NCBI RefSeq assembly: GCF_014643695.1
Contig: NZ_BMJY01000004.1
Coordinates: forward strand, 62,001 to 126,000
Length of the DNA: 64,000 nucleotides
Source: Microbacterium album
GTDB taxonomy: Bacteria > Actinomycetota > Actinomycetes > Actinomycetales > Microbacteriaceae
Direction of reading: 5' to 3'
Under the pieces are notes generated by a model, which had not been told where the DNA came from, searched no databases, and saw only the letters and a program-made list of their open reading frames with translations. Position 1 is the stretch's first letter; each line of letters starts with the position of its first letter. This document shows, piece after piece, positions 16,382 to 25,182 of the stretch. The position numbers were made by a program, and so were the translations under genes.

Positions 16382-17926
16382 CTAAGCCGCGGTGTCGCCC
16401 GGGGCGAGGGCCGCGCGCCCGGTCTTGAAGAGGATCACAAGATCGCCCATCAGGCTCCAGTTGTCGACGTACGACAGGTCGAGCCGCACCGTGTCGTCCC
16501 AGGAGAGGGCGGACCGTCCCGACACCTGCCACAGCCCGGTGATGCCCGGCTTGACGAGGAATCGGCGATGCACATGATCTGCGTACTGCTCCACTTCACG
16601 AGGCAGAGGCGGCCTCGGGCCGACGAGCGACATGTCCCCGCGGATCACGTTGATCAGCTGCGGCAACTCGTCGAGGCTGTAGCGCCGCATGAACTTGCCC
16701 ACCCGGGTCACGCGCGGATCGTCGCGCATCTTGAACAAGACCTCATTGCCGGCGTCGGCGCGCTCCCGCAACTCCGCCAGCCGGGCCTCGGCGTCCACGA
16801 CCATCGAACGGAACTTCAACATCGTGAACTCGCGCCCGTGGTAGCCGACCCTGATCTGCCGGAACAGCACGGGTCCGGGCGAGGTCAGCTTGACCACCAG
16901 CGCCAGGGCCAACAGGAGGGGGCTCAGGATCAGCACGCCGACGGCGCTCGCGACTAGGTCGAGCGATCGCTTGACGAAGCGCTGCCCGGCCGAGAAGCGC
17001 GGCGTCTCGACGTGGATCAGCGGTAGTCCCGCGACCGGGCGCATATGAATGCGCGGACCGGCCACATCCGCGAGACTGGGGGCGAGCACGAGGTGCTGTC
17101 GACCGGCCTCGAGCCCCCACGAGATCTGCTTCACCTTCTCGGCGGGCAGTTCGTCGGTGCTCGTGACGATCACGGTGTCGGCGCCGGAGGCCTCGAGCGC
17201 CTGAGGCACGGCGTCGACGCTGCCCATCTCCGGTATCTCCGTGCCGGGAATCGTCCCGCCGATCCTGCCCGTGGGCACGCACGCGCCTACCACGTGGTAG
17301 CCGATCCATGGCTCCCGCTGCAGTTCGCGGGCGATGTGCGCCACTGAGGCGGGTGAGCCGACCAGCAGCGCTTTGGCGGCGTATCGCCCCTGGCGACGCT
17401 GCACGTGGATCCACTGCCGCCACAGCCACCGCACCGTGATGAGGATGACGACGCCGAACGGCAGGGAGACAAGCAGGAACCCACGCGCCAGGTCGACCTG
17501 CAACAGGAACGCGCCGATCGCGACCAGGCCGAAGAGCACGAAGCTCGCGTCGACGATGCGCTTGTACTCGGCCCATCCGACGCCGATGATCCGGAAATCG
17601 CGGGTGTCTTTCAGAGCTAGCGCGATGAGCCAGCCGATGATGAGAAAAACCGAGAAGAGCGTGTATGCTGCAGTCGCGTTCGTGCCGGGCAGATTGAGGT
17701 CGGCTTCGAAGCCGAGCCAGGCGAATTGCGTTCCAAACACGACCCAGATGACGGCGGCTGCGTCGGTGATCAACAGACCCAGCGCGTACCGGCGGCGCCA
17801 GTCTGATCCTCGCGATCGAGCATCATCGTCCCGTTGCATCCTCGTCGATGTCCCCCCCGCGTACTCAAACGCCGTCACTTCGCGCGCGGTCGAAGCCGGT
17901 TCAGCGAGAGAGCGTGGGGATGTCAT
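16382..17926 (-). CDS. Priming sugar transferase (polyprenyl glycosylphosphotransferase)
   Basis: 514 residues. Four hydrophobic segments in the first 170 residues, a CoA-binding-like middle domain, a fifth membrane segment (about residues 325-345) and the C-terminal bacterial sugar transferase domain with KRSLDLVAS, KFRSMVVDAE, RYSLDELPQLINVIRGDMS, the signature GPRPPLPREVEQY and KPGITGLWQVSGRS. It transfers a sugar-1-phosphate to undecaprenyl phosphate, starting each repeat unit. The ATG is one base after the stop of the phosphatase gene and has GGAGTG upstream. The sugar specificity (glucose or galactose are common) cannot be read from sequence. Confidence 0.93.
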   Translation of the reverse strand: MTSPRSLAEPASTAREVTAFEYAGGTSTRMQRDDDARSRGSDWRRRYALGLLITDAAAVIWVVFGTQFAWLGFEADLNLPGTNATAAYTLFSVFLIIGWLIALALKDTRDFRIIGVGWAEYKRIVDASFVLFGLVAIGAFLLQVDLARGFLLVSLPFGVVILITVRWLWRQWIHVQRRQGRYAAKALLVGSPASVAHIARELQREPWIGYHVVGACVPTGRIGGTIPGTEIPEMGSVDAVPQALEASGADTVIVTSTDELPAEKVKQISWGLEAGRQHLVLAPSLADVAGPRIHMRPVAGLPLIHVETPRFSAGQRFVKRSLDLVASAVGVLILSPLLLALALVVKLTSPGPVLFRQIRVGYHGREFTMLKFRSMVVDAEARLAELRERADAGNEVLFKMRDDPRVTRVGKFMRRYSLDELPQLINVIRGDMSLVGPRPPLPREVEQYADHVHRRFLVKPGITGLWQVSGRSALSWDDTVRLDLSYVDNWSLMGDLVILFKTGRAALAPGDTAA

Positions 17927-17927
17927 G

Positions 17928-18548
17928 TCACACTCCCGCGCCGGCAGGCTTGTGCGGTTCCGTTGCGACGATACTCAAGAGCCGGGCTACCTCGCGCACC
18001 GCGGGCACCAGCTCAGATGCTGCACGGCGGTAGACCTCGGCATCGCGCAAGTACGGGTCGACGACGTCGTCCTCAGCGGGATCAACCGGCGGCTCCACGA
18101 CGCCCCGCAGGCTCGCGAGCAGCGCCAGCGCGGATCTCAGGCGTTGGACGGGATCATCACTGCCCGAGACGGCTTCCTGCAGTTCGGCGTCCGTCGCCTC
18201 GCGCGCCAGGCGCGCCAGTTCGCGCAACGTGAACGTCGCACGCAACCGACTGGGCATGAGATCGACCACGGCGTGTCGGTGCTCGCGCGCCATACCGATG
18301 ATCAGATCGGGTTCCTGCAGCACGCTTTCGGTCGCGAGTCGCGCGCGGTGGCCCACTACACGCGCAGAGGCGCCCCCAAACTTATGAGCAAGTTCCACCG
18401 TCTCGGGCGTCATCGGGTCACCGACGAGCGCGCGCATTCCCGCGCTGCGCACCTCGACTCGGTCCGCGGGAAGCGCAGAGGCCAGCAGCACCTCCGCGAG
18501 GGGCGAACGGCATACGTTTCCGGTGCATACAGTCAGAACTCGGAGCAT
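17928..18548 (-). CDS. Low-molecular-weight protein tyrosine phosphatase
   Basis: 206 residues from an ATG with GCAGGACTTG before it. The phosphate-binding loop CTGNVCRSP is at residues 8-16, with catalytic Cys8 and Arg14, and the general-acid loop is probably DDVVDPYLRD near residue 165. A C-terminal part somewhat longer than the usual 150-160 residues is rich in charged residues. It would remove phosphate from the tyrosine cluster of the autokinase two genes downstream, the usual Wzb/Wzc pairing. It is the first gene of the leftward block and is 32 bases from the divergent CPBP gene. Confidence 0.93.
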   Translation of the reverse strand: MLRVLTVCTGNVCRSPLAEVLLASALPADRVEVRSAGMRALVGDPMTPETVELAHKFGGASARVVGHRARLATESVLQEPDLIIGMAREHRHAVVDLMPSRLRATFTLRELARLAREATDAELQEAVSGSDDPVQRLRSALALLASLRGVVEPPVDPAEDDVVDPYLRDAEVYRRAASELVPAVREVARLLSIVATEPHKPAGAGV

Positions 18549-18580
18549 CAAGTCCTGCCTTTCCCGGATAACGTTGCTGT

Positions 18581-19435
18581 GTGCTTTCCGAGAACGATCG
18601 TAGCGAGCAGTCCGAGGCTGTGGTGACGCCCATCGCCCCGGGCCACCGCACGGCCTCGGGGGGGGTGGCGCCAGACAATATTGGATTCGCGACGGAGCCG
18701 CGCTCCCGCCGCCGGTCTTCCGCGACCAGTACGCGCACATGGCTGGAAGGCAGTCGCACTGCACGCAAGTGGGATACCGATCTGATTGGCTGGGCCGCGC
18801 TGAGCGTGGGCGCGGGCCTCATCCTCTCGATCTTGCTCCCGACGCTCGTCTCTGGCCCTGCGGGTACGCTTCTCGCCTCGACCGCGCTGTGGACCGGCAT
18901 GGCCGCGCCCCTGATAGCAGCGTTCGTTCGAACGCGCCCGCGAGGACTCCTGCGCTTCCGACCGTCCGATCTGCTCTACGGCGTCACGCTAGGACTGGCT
19001 CTCCGCCTTGTGCAGGGCTGGCTGGCCGTCGCGGCCGGAGGGGACGGGGCGCTACCGAGCCATGGACAGATGAGCGGCACACCGCTTGGACTCTGGTCGC
19101 TGACGGGGCTCCTCGGCCCTATCCTGCTAGCTCCTCTGCTCGAAGAACTCCTCTTCCGTGGGGTGATCCTCGTAGCGGTGTACCGCATCGCGCGGCGAGG
19201 ACTCGACGGGGCAAGCTTGGCGCTGGTGGCGTCGTCCGCGGCCTTCGTCGCACTGCACATGATCGTGAGCCCGCCCGTTTCCTGGGAGGCCCCCGCCACT
19301 CTCACGCTCTTCGGCCTGGTCGCCGCAGCGCTCGTGTTGCTGACCGGGCGCATCTGGGGAGCCGTACTGATGCACGCGTTCTTCAACGGTACGGGACTAT
19401 TGCTCTCGCTCGCCGGAACAGCGTTTGTAGGCTAG
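18581..19435 (+). CDS. CPBP family intramembrane metalloprotease
   Basis: 284 residues from a GTG; later GTG codons at 18620 and 18623 have a GAGG upstream, so the true start may be 13 or 14 codons in. About 65 soluble residues precede eight or so membrane segments. The family motifs are present: EELLFRG near residues 188-194 (Glu-Glu and Arg), a His in FVALHM near residue 226, and HAFFNGT near residue 266. CPBP proteins are CAAX-protease/bacteriocin-processing-like enzymes; many protect or process membrane proteins. It is divergent from the phosphatase gene and stands before the glycosyltransferase run. A role in the polysaccharide pathway is unproven. Confidence 0.85.
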   Translation: MLSENDRSEQSEAVVTPIAPGHRTASGGVAPDNIGFATEPRSRRRSSATSTRTWLEGSRTARKWDTDLIGWAALSVGAGLILSILLPTLVSGPAGTLLASTALWTGMAAPLIAAFVRTRPRGLLRFRPSDLLYGVTLGLALRLVQGWLAVAAGGDGALPSHGQMSGTPLGLWSLTGLLGPILLAPLLEELLFRGVILVAVYRIARRGLDGASLALVASSAAFVALHMIVSPPVSWEAPATLTLFGLVAAALVLLTGRIWGAVLMHAFFNGTGLLLSLAGTAFVG

Positions 19436-19822
19436 CGCTGGCACCCGGTGAGCCTAGGTTGCGTCAGCAGTCGGCAGGTCGCGCGTGGATTTCACTTGAC
19501 GCGAGTCGCGTACTTAGAAGTCCTGCGAGCTCGATCGGTAGTGAACTCGGTGTGCGCGCTCGAGGGACGTTCGACGGCCGAGGAGCTGCCAAGCGATGTG
19601 CCGACGGGTGAGCCGCGACAACTCTCCGCGGGCACTCCCCGATCGGGGACATCACCCTACAGATTACTAGACAACCGCATCCGCTATCCTCGCGAAAGCG
19701 GCAAAATCTAAATGACACTGTGTCCACGCTTCGGGTCAGGCCCCGATAGCGACCGCTTCCGTGTCAGTGCCCGATCCCGAGCAAGACATGTGGCTCCGCC
19801 ACCATCCCCCCGGAGGTACAGC
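19436..19822. other. Intergenic region upstream of the main glycosyltransferase operon
   Basis: 387 bases with no convincing gene. It should hold the promoter for the long rightward operon. A perfect 12-base palindrome CCCCGATCGGGG is at 19637-19648, a possible regulator site, followed by an AT-richer stretch (19650-19715). No clear -35/-10 pair was found. Confidence 0.5.
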
Positions 19823-20998
19823 GTGAACGCGGCAGGCGAAAAGCCCGCGAGGAGGCGGACACGAGCACTTATCCTCGCCTACGCCTGTACACCCGGCCGG
19901 GGCAGCGAGCCAGGAGCAGGCGCGGCGCTGGCACGTGCAGCATCCGCAATCTGCGACGAGGTCACCGTGATCACCCGCCCGAGTTCCATGGAACCTTCGA
20001 AACTCGCCGCCCAACTCGGTCCAAATGTCACCGTCGTGCTAGCAGGGCCACGGTCAGGCACGCTCCCCACGTACGCGAACTACGCCATTTGGATCCTGCG
20101 TTCGGCGTCCAAGGCACGCGCATTGCGCCGCTCACGCTCTTATTCCGTCGTGCACCACGCTACCTACGCGTCGGACTGGCTTCCTATTCCGCTCGCTTTC
20201 CTCCGCAAGCGCGATGGGGAGCGCTGGGTATGGGGGCCCGCTGGTGGCGCAACGTACCCTCCGAAGGAGGTAACGGCCGCGGTAGTAGGGGCGGGCATGC
20301 GCGCGGAGGCGCTGCGCAGTGCTCTGACAGCAGCGTCTCGGCGGCTGGCGCACCGGTTGCTGCGCCGTCGTATAGATGTCGCCATTGCGTTGAACCCCGA
20401 CGCGGCGCTCGGGTTCGCGCCGCTGAAGCCCGGCATGGTCCTGCAGTCGAGCAACGCCGCTCTCGACTATGACTCCTGGCCAGCGCATCGCTCACCAGAG
20501 CCACGCACCGTACTCTTCGCCGGCCGCGGCGTCGCCTGGAAGGGCTTGCTCCCGCTGATCCAGGCGATGGAGCATCTGCCAGGGTGGACTCTGCACATCG
20601 CTGGGACCGGCACAGACGCCCGCCCGTATCGTGAAGCCGCCAAGCCGTATCGTGACCGCGTAATTTTCCACGGCCGCCTCGATCGCGATGACACCTTGGA
20701 GCTCATGAACAAGTCCGCCGTCTTCGCACTCCCCAGCTTGCACGACTCCGCTCCCTGGGCCGCCGCCGAGGCAGCCGGTGCAGGCCGGCCCGTAGTTTGC
20801 CTGCCATATGGCGGCGTTTCCGCTATGGCAGCCGACCACGCCGTAGTCGCCGACACGAGCGCCCCGCTTCCCTTGGCGCTGGCCAAAGCCGTAACCCGCG
20901 CCGAATCGCTCTCCCTGCCCGCGTTTCGAGGGCACACATCCGACTCGCTCCAGCGGACCCTCGCCACGGCTTATGCGATTCCCGGGATCCAGAAATGA
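19823..20998 (+). CDS. Glycosyltransferase family 4 (GT-B)
   Basis: 391 residues from the GTG preceded by CGGAGGTACAGC; the open frame upstream is not needed. The N-terminal acceptor domain begins ALILAYACTPGRGSEPGAGA, the C-terminal nucleotide-sugar domain has LFAGRGVAWKGLLPLIQAM, HIAGTGTDARPY and the donor-binding stretch LPSLHDSAPWAAAEAAGAG, typical of retaining GT4 enzymes with the conserved Glu in this last motif. It is the first gene of the long operon, overlapping the next by four bases (ATGA). Donor and acceptor are unknown. Confidence 0.88.
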   Translation: MNAAGEKPARRRTRALILAYACTPGRGSEPGAGAALARAASAICDEVTVITRPSSMEPSKLAAQLGPNVTVVLAGPRSGTLPTYANYAIWILRSASKARALRRSRSYSVVHHATYASDWLPIPLAFLRKRDGERWVWGPAGGATYPPKEVTAAVVGAGMRAEALRSALTAASRRLAHRLLRRRIDVAIALNPDAALGFAPLKPGMVLQSSNAALDYDSWPAHRSPEPRTVLFAGRGVAWKGLLPLIQAMEHLPGWTLHIAGTGTDARPYREAAKPYRDRVIFHGRLDRDDTLELMNKSAVFALPSLHDSAPWAAAEAAGAGRPVVCLPYGGVSAMAADHAVVADTSAPLPLALAKAVTRAESLSLPAFRGHTSDSLQRTLATAYAIPGIQK

Positions 20999-22677
20999 CA
21001 GACTGCCGTGTCGTGGTCGGGGTGACCACATACCGACGCCCCGAGCCGTTGCGGGCTATGCTGTCGTCCCTCCTTCAGCAGAAGGCTGCCCCGCCCTTCA
21101 CCGTCATCGTCGTCGACAACGACCCCGCGGAAAGCGCGCGCCCAGTCCTTGAGGACTTCCCCTCAGAGTGGCAGTATCTCGTCGAGGCGACCCCGGGAAT
21201 CGCTGCGGGCCGCAACAAGGTGCTGGACGCCCTACCAGACGATGCCGACGTTCTCGTCTTCATCGACGACGATGAGCTCGCGCCTCCCCCGTGGCTGGCC
21301 GCGCTCCTCGCCGGCTTCGCTAGATGGGAGGTCGACATCGTGGGCGGGCCCGTCCGCACGCTTCTGCCGGAGACCTCACCTGCGTGGGCACGCTCAGGTG
21401 TCTTGCAGCGCCCCGTCCAACGAGCTGGTTCGGCAGATGGCCTGCCTGCGACGAACAATGTCGCCATCGACTTGCGCGCATGGAGAGGCGCTGGTCAGCC
21501 CCATTTCAGCGAGGAGTTCTCGCTCACGGGTGGCAGCGATAGCGAGTTCTTTCGGCGCGTGACACGCGACCTCGGGATGACCTTCGCGTGGGAGCCGGCC
21601 GCGTGGGTCGACGAGCCGTGGCCTCAGGATCGACTCTCGCGCCGCTGGCTGTGGCGCCGCTCCCAACGCGGCGGGAACGTGCTCGGCCGCCTGGACCGCC
21701 GCGACCGTCCGGGCATCGCGATCGTGGCGGGCGGCGTGCTGCGCAGCATCAAAGCAATTCCGGTCGCTGTCAGCGAGCTCCTCGCAGGTCGCCTGCCTTG
21801 GAAGGCAATGCTCGTGACGCTGCCGCGAGGCCTCGGGTACGCCGGGGCCGGCTGGGGTCGGGAGGTCATCGAGTATGCGCGCGCATCGGCGGACAACAGC
21901 GTGCCTGGGGCCGGCGGGACGCTCAACAAGGTCGCCTGGAACGGCATGTCTTTCCGTCAGGGGACTGTGCCGCGCGCGATCGCCGCGCTCAAGGCGGCAG
22001 TGCGCGGAGAGCACGAGCCTACGCATGTGCATCTCTGCAACAGTTGGACCATCGCTCTAGCCGAGCAGGACGCGCGGCTCGCGGGGGCACTCAGGACCGC
22101 TGCGGCGACTAACCTCGTCGACGGCGTCCCCCTCAGCATCGCGCTATCACGTCGCCCCGGCGGCTCGCGCGACACAACACGCGGGCCGACACTGTTTCGC
22201 GAGGGCGTGGTTGCCCTCGCGTCGAGTGGATACCGCCAGCTGCTATTCGGCGGGACCGAGGACAGTCTCAACAGAATCATGGCCACCTTCGCAGAGGACG
22301 GGGTCGATATCACGACAATCGATGGATACTCGCCGCCAATGCGCTCGCTCGACGACGAGGCGATCGAGGAGTATCTCGATCTGATCGCGACGAGCAAAGC
22401 CGATGTGATCTGGATCGGCCTGGGCACCCCGAAGCAGGACATCCTCGCCGCCGCGGTAACGTCACGACTGGGCATCACGGCAGTCTGTGTCGGCGCCGCG
22501 TTCGACTTCGTCGCCGGAACCGTGCGGCCCGCGCCATCGTGGCTGCAGGGGTCTGGCTTCGAATGGCTATACCGGTTCGCAAAGGAGCCTCGTCGGCTGT
22601 GGCGTCGATATACGCTCGGAAACCTCCAGTTCCTCTGGGTTCTCGCGCGTGAGGAGCTTCGGGGGGCCAGACCATGA
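20995..22677 (+). CDS. Fused glycosyltransferase: GT2 domain plus WecG/TagA (GT26) domain
   Basis: 560 residues carrying two complete glycosyltransferases. Residues 1-300 form a GT2 (GT-A) domain: VVVGVTTYRRPEPLRAML, VIVVDNDP and the metal-binding DDDE at 91-94, with GRNKVLD before it. Residues 315-560 form a WecG/TagA/CpsF domain: THVHLCNSWTIALA, NLVDGVPLSIALSR with the likely catalytic Asp near 376, LFGGTEDSLNRIM, GYSPPM, IGLGTPKQDILAAAV and VGAAFDFVAGTVRPAP. Normally these are separate proteins. The start ATG overlaps the previous stop. The fusion suggests two successive sugars are added by one polypeptide at the membrane. Confidence 0.9.
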   Translation: MTDCRVVVGVTTYRRPEPLRAMLSSLLQQKAAPPFTVIVVDNDPAESARPVLEDFPSEWQYLVEATPGIAAGRNKVLDALPDDADVLVFIDDDELAPPPWLAALLAGFARWEVDIVGGPVRTLLPETSPAWARSGVLQRPVQRAGSADGLPATNNVAIDLRAWRGAGQPHFSEEFSLTGGSDSEFFRRVTRDLGMTFAWEPAAWVDEPWPQDRLSRRWLWRRSQRGGNVLGRLDRRDRPGIAIVAGGVLRSIKAIPVAVSELLAGRLPWKAMLVTLPRGLGYAGAGWGREVIEYARASADNSVPGAGGTLNKVAWNGMSFRQGTVPRAIAALKAAVRGEHEPTHVHLCNSWTIALAEQDARLAGALRTAAATNLVDGVPLSIALSRRPGGSRDTTRGPTLFREGVVALASSGYRQLLFGGTEDSLNRIMATFAEDGVDITTIDGYSPPMRSLDDEAIEEYLDLIATSKADVIWIGLGTPKQDILAAAVTSRLGITAVCVGAAFDFVAGTVRPAPSWLQGSGFEWLYRFAKEPRRLWRRYTLGNLQFLWVLAREELRGARP

Positions 22678-23834
22678 GGGTACTCATGTTCCACAACGAC
22701 TATATCGTTGCAGGAGGTGAGTACCACTCAGTGCGAGAAGAGTTCGACGGCCTGCAGCGAGCGGGCGTAGAGGCGCGCCTACTCCTGAGCGACAATGAGG
22801 GCCTTCAAAGCGCCAGCGCACGGAAACAGGCTGTCAAACTCTTGACCGGCCGGGAGGAATACGAGCGTTGCAAGGCGGAGATCGCGAGGTTCCGACCCGA
22901 TGTACTCCACCTGCAGAACCTGTTCCCTTCCCTATCCGTTGGCGTGCTGCGCGCAGCCGCGGAGTCCGGTGTCCCATGGGTGCGTTCCCTGCGGAATTAT
23001 CGCCTGCGGTGTCTTGCAGCGACCCTGCGCTACGACGGAGAAGATTGCCGTGTCTGTCACAGCGCCGCCACGGGCATACCCGGTATCGCGCGCGGGTGCT
23101 ACCGCGGCAGTCGAGCCGCGTCCGCCGGTGCGCTCGCCGTGAACGTTCGCGATGCCTCGCTATCGAGACGCTCGGCCAAGCGTGCCTACATTGTGCTGAG
23201 CCACGCGATGAAGAAGCCGCTCAAGGCGCAGCTGGTCGGCGAGCGTGTCTTCGTCAAGCCCAATATCGTCACGATACCCGAGCCTGAAGCGGCCCCGACG
23301 CCTCTGCGGTACGACGCCGTGTTCGTTGGGCGTGCAGTCGCGGAGAAGGGCATCGAAACGGTCCTCGAAACCGCCCGACGGGCCCCGGAGTTGCGGTTCG
23401 CTGCAGTCGGGACGGAGCGGGGAGATTGGAACGGTGCGGCTGGCTGGCCCGAGAACGTCGAATCGCTGGGGGTTCTCCCGCAGCCTGCTGCGGTGGAGGT
23501 GATGGCGACATCCCGCACGCTGCTGGTCCCGTCCGTCTGGGCCGAGCCGTTCGGCCGGGTGGCGGCGGAGGCACTCTCCGTGGGAGCCATCCCGTTGGTA
23601 GCCGACCGTGGCGGTCTCCCGGAGATCGCTCAGCTCCTCGCGGCAGACCTCGTACTTCCCCACGATGTCGTGCACCCTTGGGTCTCCGCCGTGCGACACT
23701 TCGCTTCCATGGCACCGCAGGAGCTCACCGCCTGGCGCACCGCCGCGCGCCGAGTGGCCAGCGAGAACTTCGCCTGGCGTCCCCTAACCGACCGACTCAT
23801 CAATATTTATCGCGAGGTGAGCGGTGTTGACTAA
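22674..23834 (+). CDS. Glycosyltransferase family 4 (GT-B)
   Basis: 386 residues, overlapping the preceding gene by four bases. N-terminal domain begins MRVLMFHNDYIVAGGEYHSV with the Gly-Gly-x-E loop of GT4 enzymes; a Cys-rich insertion with DCRVCHSA and GCYRG near residues 125-145 recurs in one subgroup of actinobacterial and cyanobacterial GT4 enzymes. The C-terminal donor domain has FVGRAVAEKGIETVLE and VPSVWAEPFGRVAAEALSVG with the conserved Glu residues. Sugar specificity is unknown. Confidence 0.88.
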   Translation: MRVLMFHNDYIVAGGEYHSVREEFDGLQRAGVEARLLLSDNEGLQSASARKQAVKLLTGREEYERCKAEIARFRPDVLHLQNLFPSLSVGVLRAAAESGVPWVRSLRNYRLRCLAATLRYDGEDCRVCHSAATGIPGIARGCYRGSRAASAGALAVNVRDASLSRRSAKRAYIVLSHAMKKPLKAQLVGERVFVKPNIVTIPEPEAAPTPLRYDAVFVGRAVAEKGIETVLETARRAPELRFAAVGTERGDWNGAAGWPENVESLGVLPQPAAVEVMATSRTLLVPSVWAEPFGRVAAEALSVGAIPLVADRGGLPEIAQLLAADLVLPHDVVHPWVSAVRHFASMAPQELTAWRTAARRVASENFAWRPLTDRLINIYREVSGVD

Positions 23835-25182
23835 GAGGACTCGGCGAGCCCTCGGGGCGCATGGGCAGCAGCAGCAGCGCGATACCGTCCTGGGCGCTTG
23901 GTGCGTGCTCGCCGGCCCCCTCATCGCACTGGCCGGAGGGCGCTGGGGGACATATATCGGCCTCCCGGGCGCTCCGATCTTCCTCACGGACCTTCTGTTT
24001 GCCGGCGGCGCTGCCCTCATGATCGTCTCTCGCCTGAGGGGGTCCACACGCGCCGCCAGCAACCCACCGACGACACTCTACGTGGTGATGGCGATGTGCT
24101 TCGGCGCTGTGCTGATGATCGGAATCGCCTCGGCAAGCGTGTGGTCGCTGAACGTCGTGAGAGATGCGGTCCCCTTCATATACCTGCTGGCGCTGCCCCT
24201 GTATGTCGCGGCCTGCGAAGCGATCCCCCGCGATCGCATTCTTCGTGCGGCGATGCTCGCGACGAGCTTTCACGCTGTTTGGTACTTCGCGGCCGTATTC
24301 AAAATGATCAGCCCGGTACAGGTCCCGGGTGTGGGCGTCGACGTTTTCGACACGCGCGGGGACTTCGACGGCATCGTCTGCGGCATCGCCATAGCACTGC
24401 TATTGAGCTCCGGTCGCCGACACCTGCTTCTCAAGCTAGCGATCGCGGCCATGGCACTTGCCGCAATGGTGTCGCAGGGTAGCCGCGCTGGCCTCGTGGG
24501 CGGGCTGATAATCCTGGCTTTCGCCGCCTCCGCAAGAACTCGATGGGCGCATCTCCCCCAGCGTCGGGCGGGCGTTCTCGTCGCCACGGCGCACTTCGCC
24601 GTGGCCAGCCTCATCGTGCTCGTATCCCTCGCCCCTGCACTGCCGGAATGGGCTGGCGGATTGCAGCGTGTCCTGGTGACGGACCTCAGTGGCCAGTCCT
24701 CCGAGCAGAACACAACGACCGCGCGTTTCCAAGCATGGGGACTCATCGTCGACTACGTCAACGCATCTGCCTCTGCCAGGTGGTTTGGCTACGGTTTCGG
24801 TTCCGACGTCGTCATGGACAGCGGTGCGCTCGCCTATCTCTCGGGAAACCCCGCCGTGCGCGCCGCCCACAGCTTCTTCTTCACCTGGCTCGGTTTCACG
24901 GGGTGGGTCGGCGTTGTCCTTGCCGCCCTCGGCCTGACAGCCCTCACACTGGCCTGCCTCCGTCGCATGCGCCGGGAAATGTCAAGCTCCCTTGCGGCCG
25001 GCACTATTGTCTCGATCATCGCCGCCGGTTTCATCGGCGTACTGCTGGAATCCCCGTTCGGCTACCTTACGCTGGTTTTCTTTGCCGCGCTCTCGCTCAC
25101 CCGGCCATGGGCGCCGGCGCGGGAAGGCTCTGTCCAACGCGACCGATACGTACCTGGCGTCCGGAGGATGCATGCACACTAA
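23824..25182 (+). CDS. Wzy-like polysaccharide polymerase / O-antigen ligase family membrane protein
   Basis: 452 residues with ten or more hydrophobic segments. The GTG start has GAGGTGAGCG upstream and overlaps the end of the previous gene by 11 bases. After a basic, Gln-rich N-terminus come the membrane segments, with the large outside loop near residues 280-340 (ending AHSFFFTWLGFTGWVG), typical of the O-antigen ligase / Wzy_C superfamily; SQGSRAGLVGG near residue 218 is another family feature. It is the only polymerase candidate in the locus. Such proteins are recognised by topology more than by sequence, so ligase and polymerase cannot be told apart. Confidence 0.82.
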   Translation: MLTKRTRRALGAHGQQQQRDTVLGAWCVLAGPLIALAGGRWGTYIGLPGAPIFLTDLLFAGGAALMIVSRLRGSTRAASNPPTTLYVVMAMCFGAVLMIGIASASVWSLNVVRDAVPFIYLLALPLYVAACEAIPRDRILRAAMLATSFHAVWYFAAVFKMISPVQVPGVGVDVFDTRGDFDGIVCGIAIALLLSSGRRHLLLKLAIAAMALAAMVSQGSRAGLVGGLIILAFAASARTRWAHLPQRRAGVLVATAHFAVASLIVLVSLAPALPEWAGGLQRVLVTDLSGQSSEQNTTTARFQAWGLIVDYVNASASARWFGYGFGSDVVMDSGALAYLSGNPAVRAAHSFFFTWLGFTGWVGVVLAALGLTALTLACLRRMRREMSSSLAAGTIVSIIAAGFIGVLLESPFGYLTLVFFAALSLTRPWAPAREGSVQRDRYVPGVRRMHAH

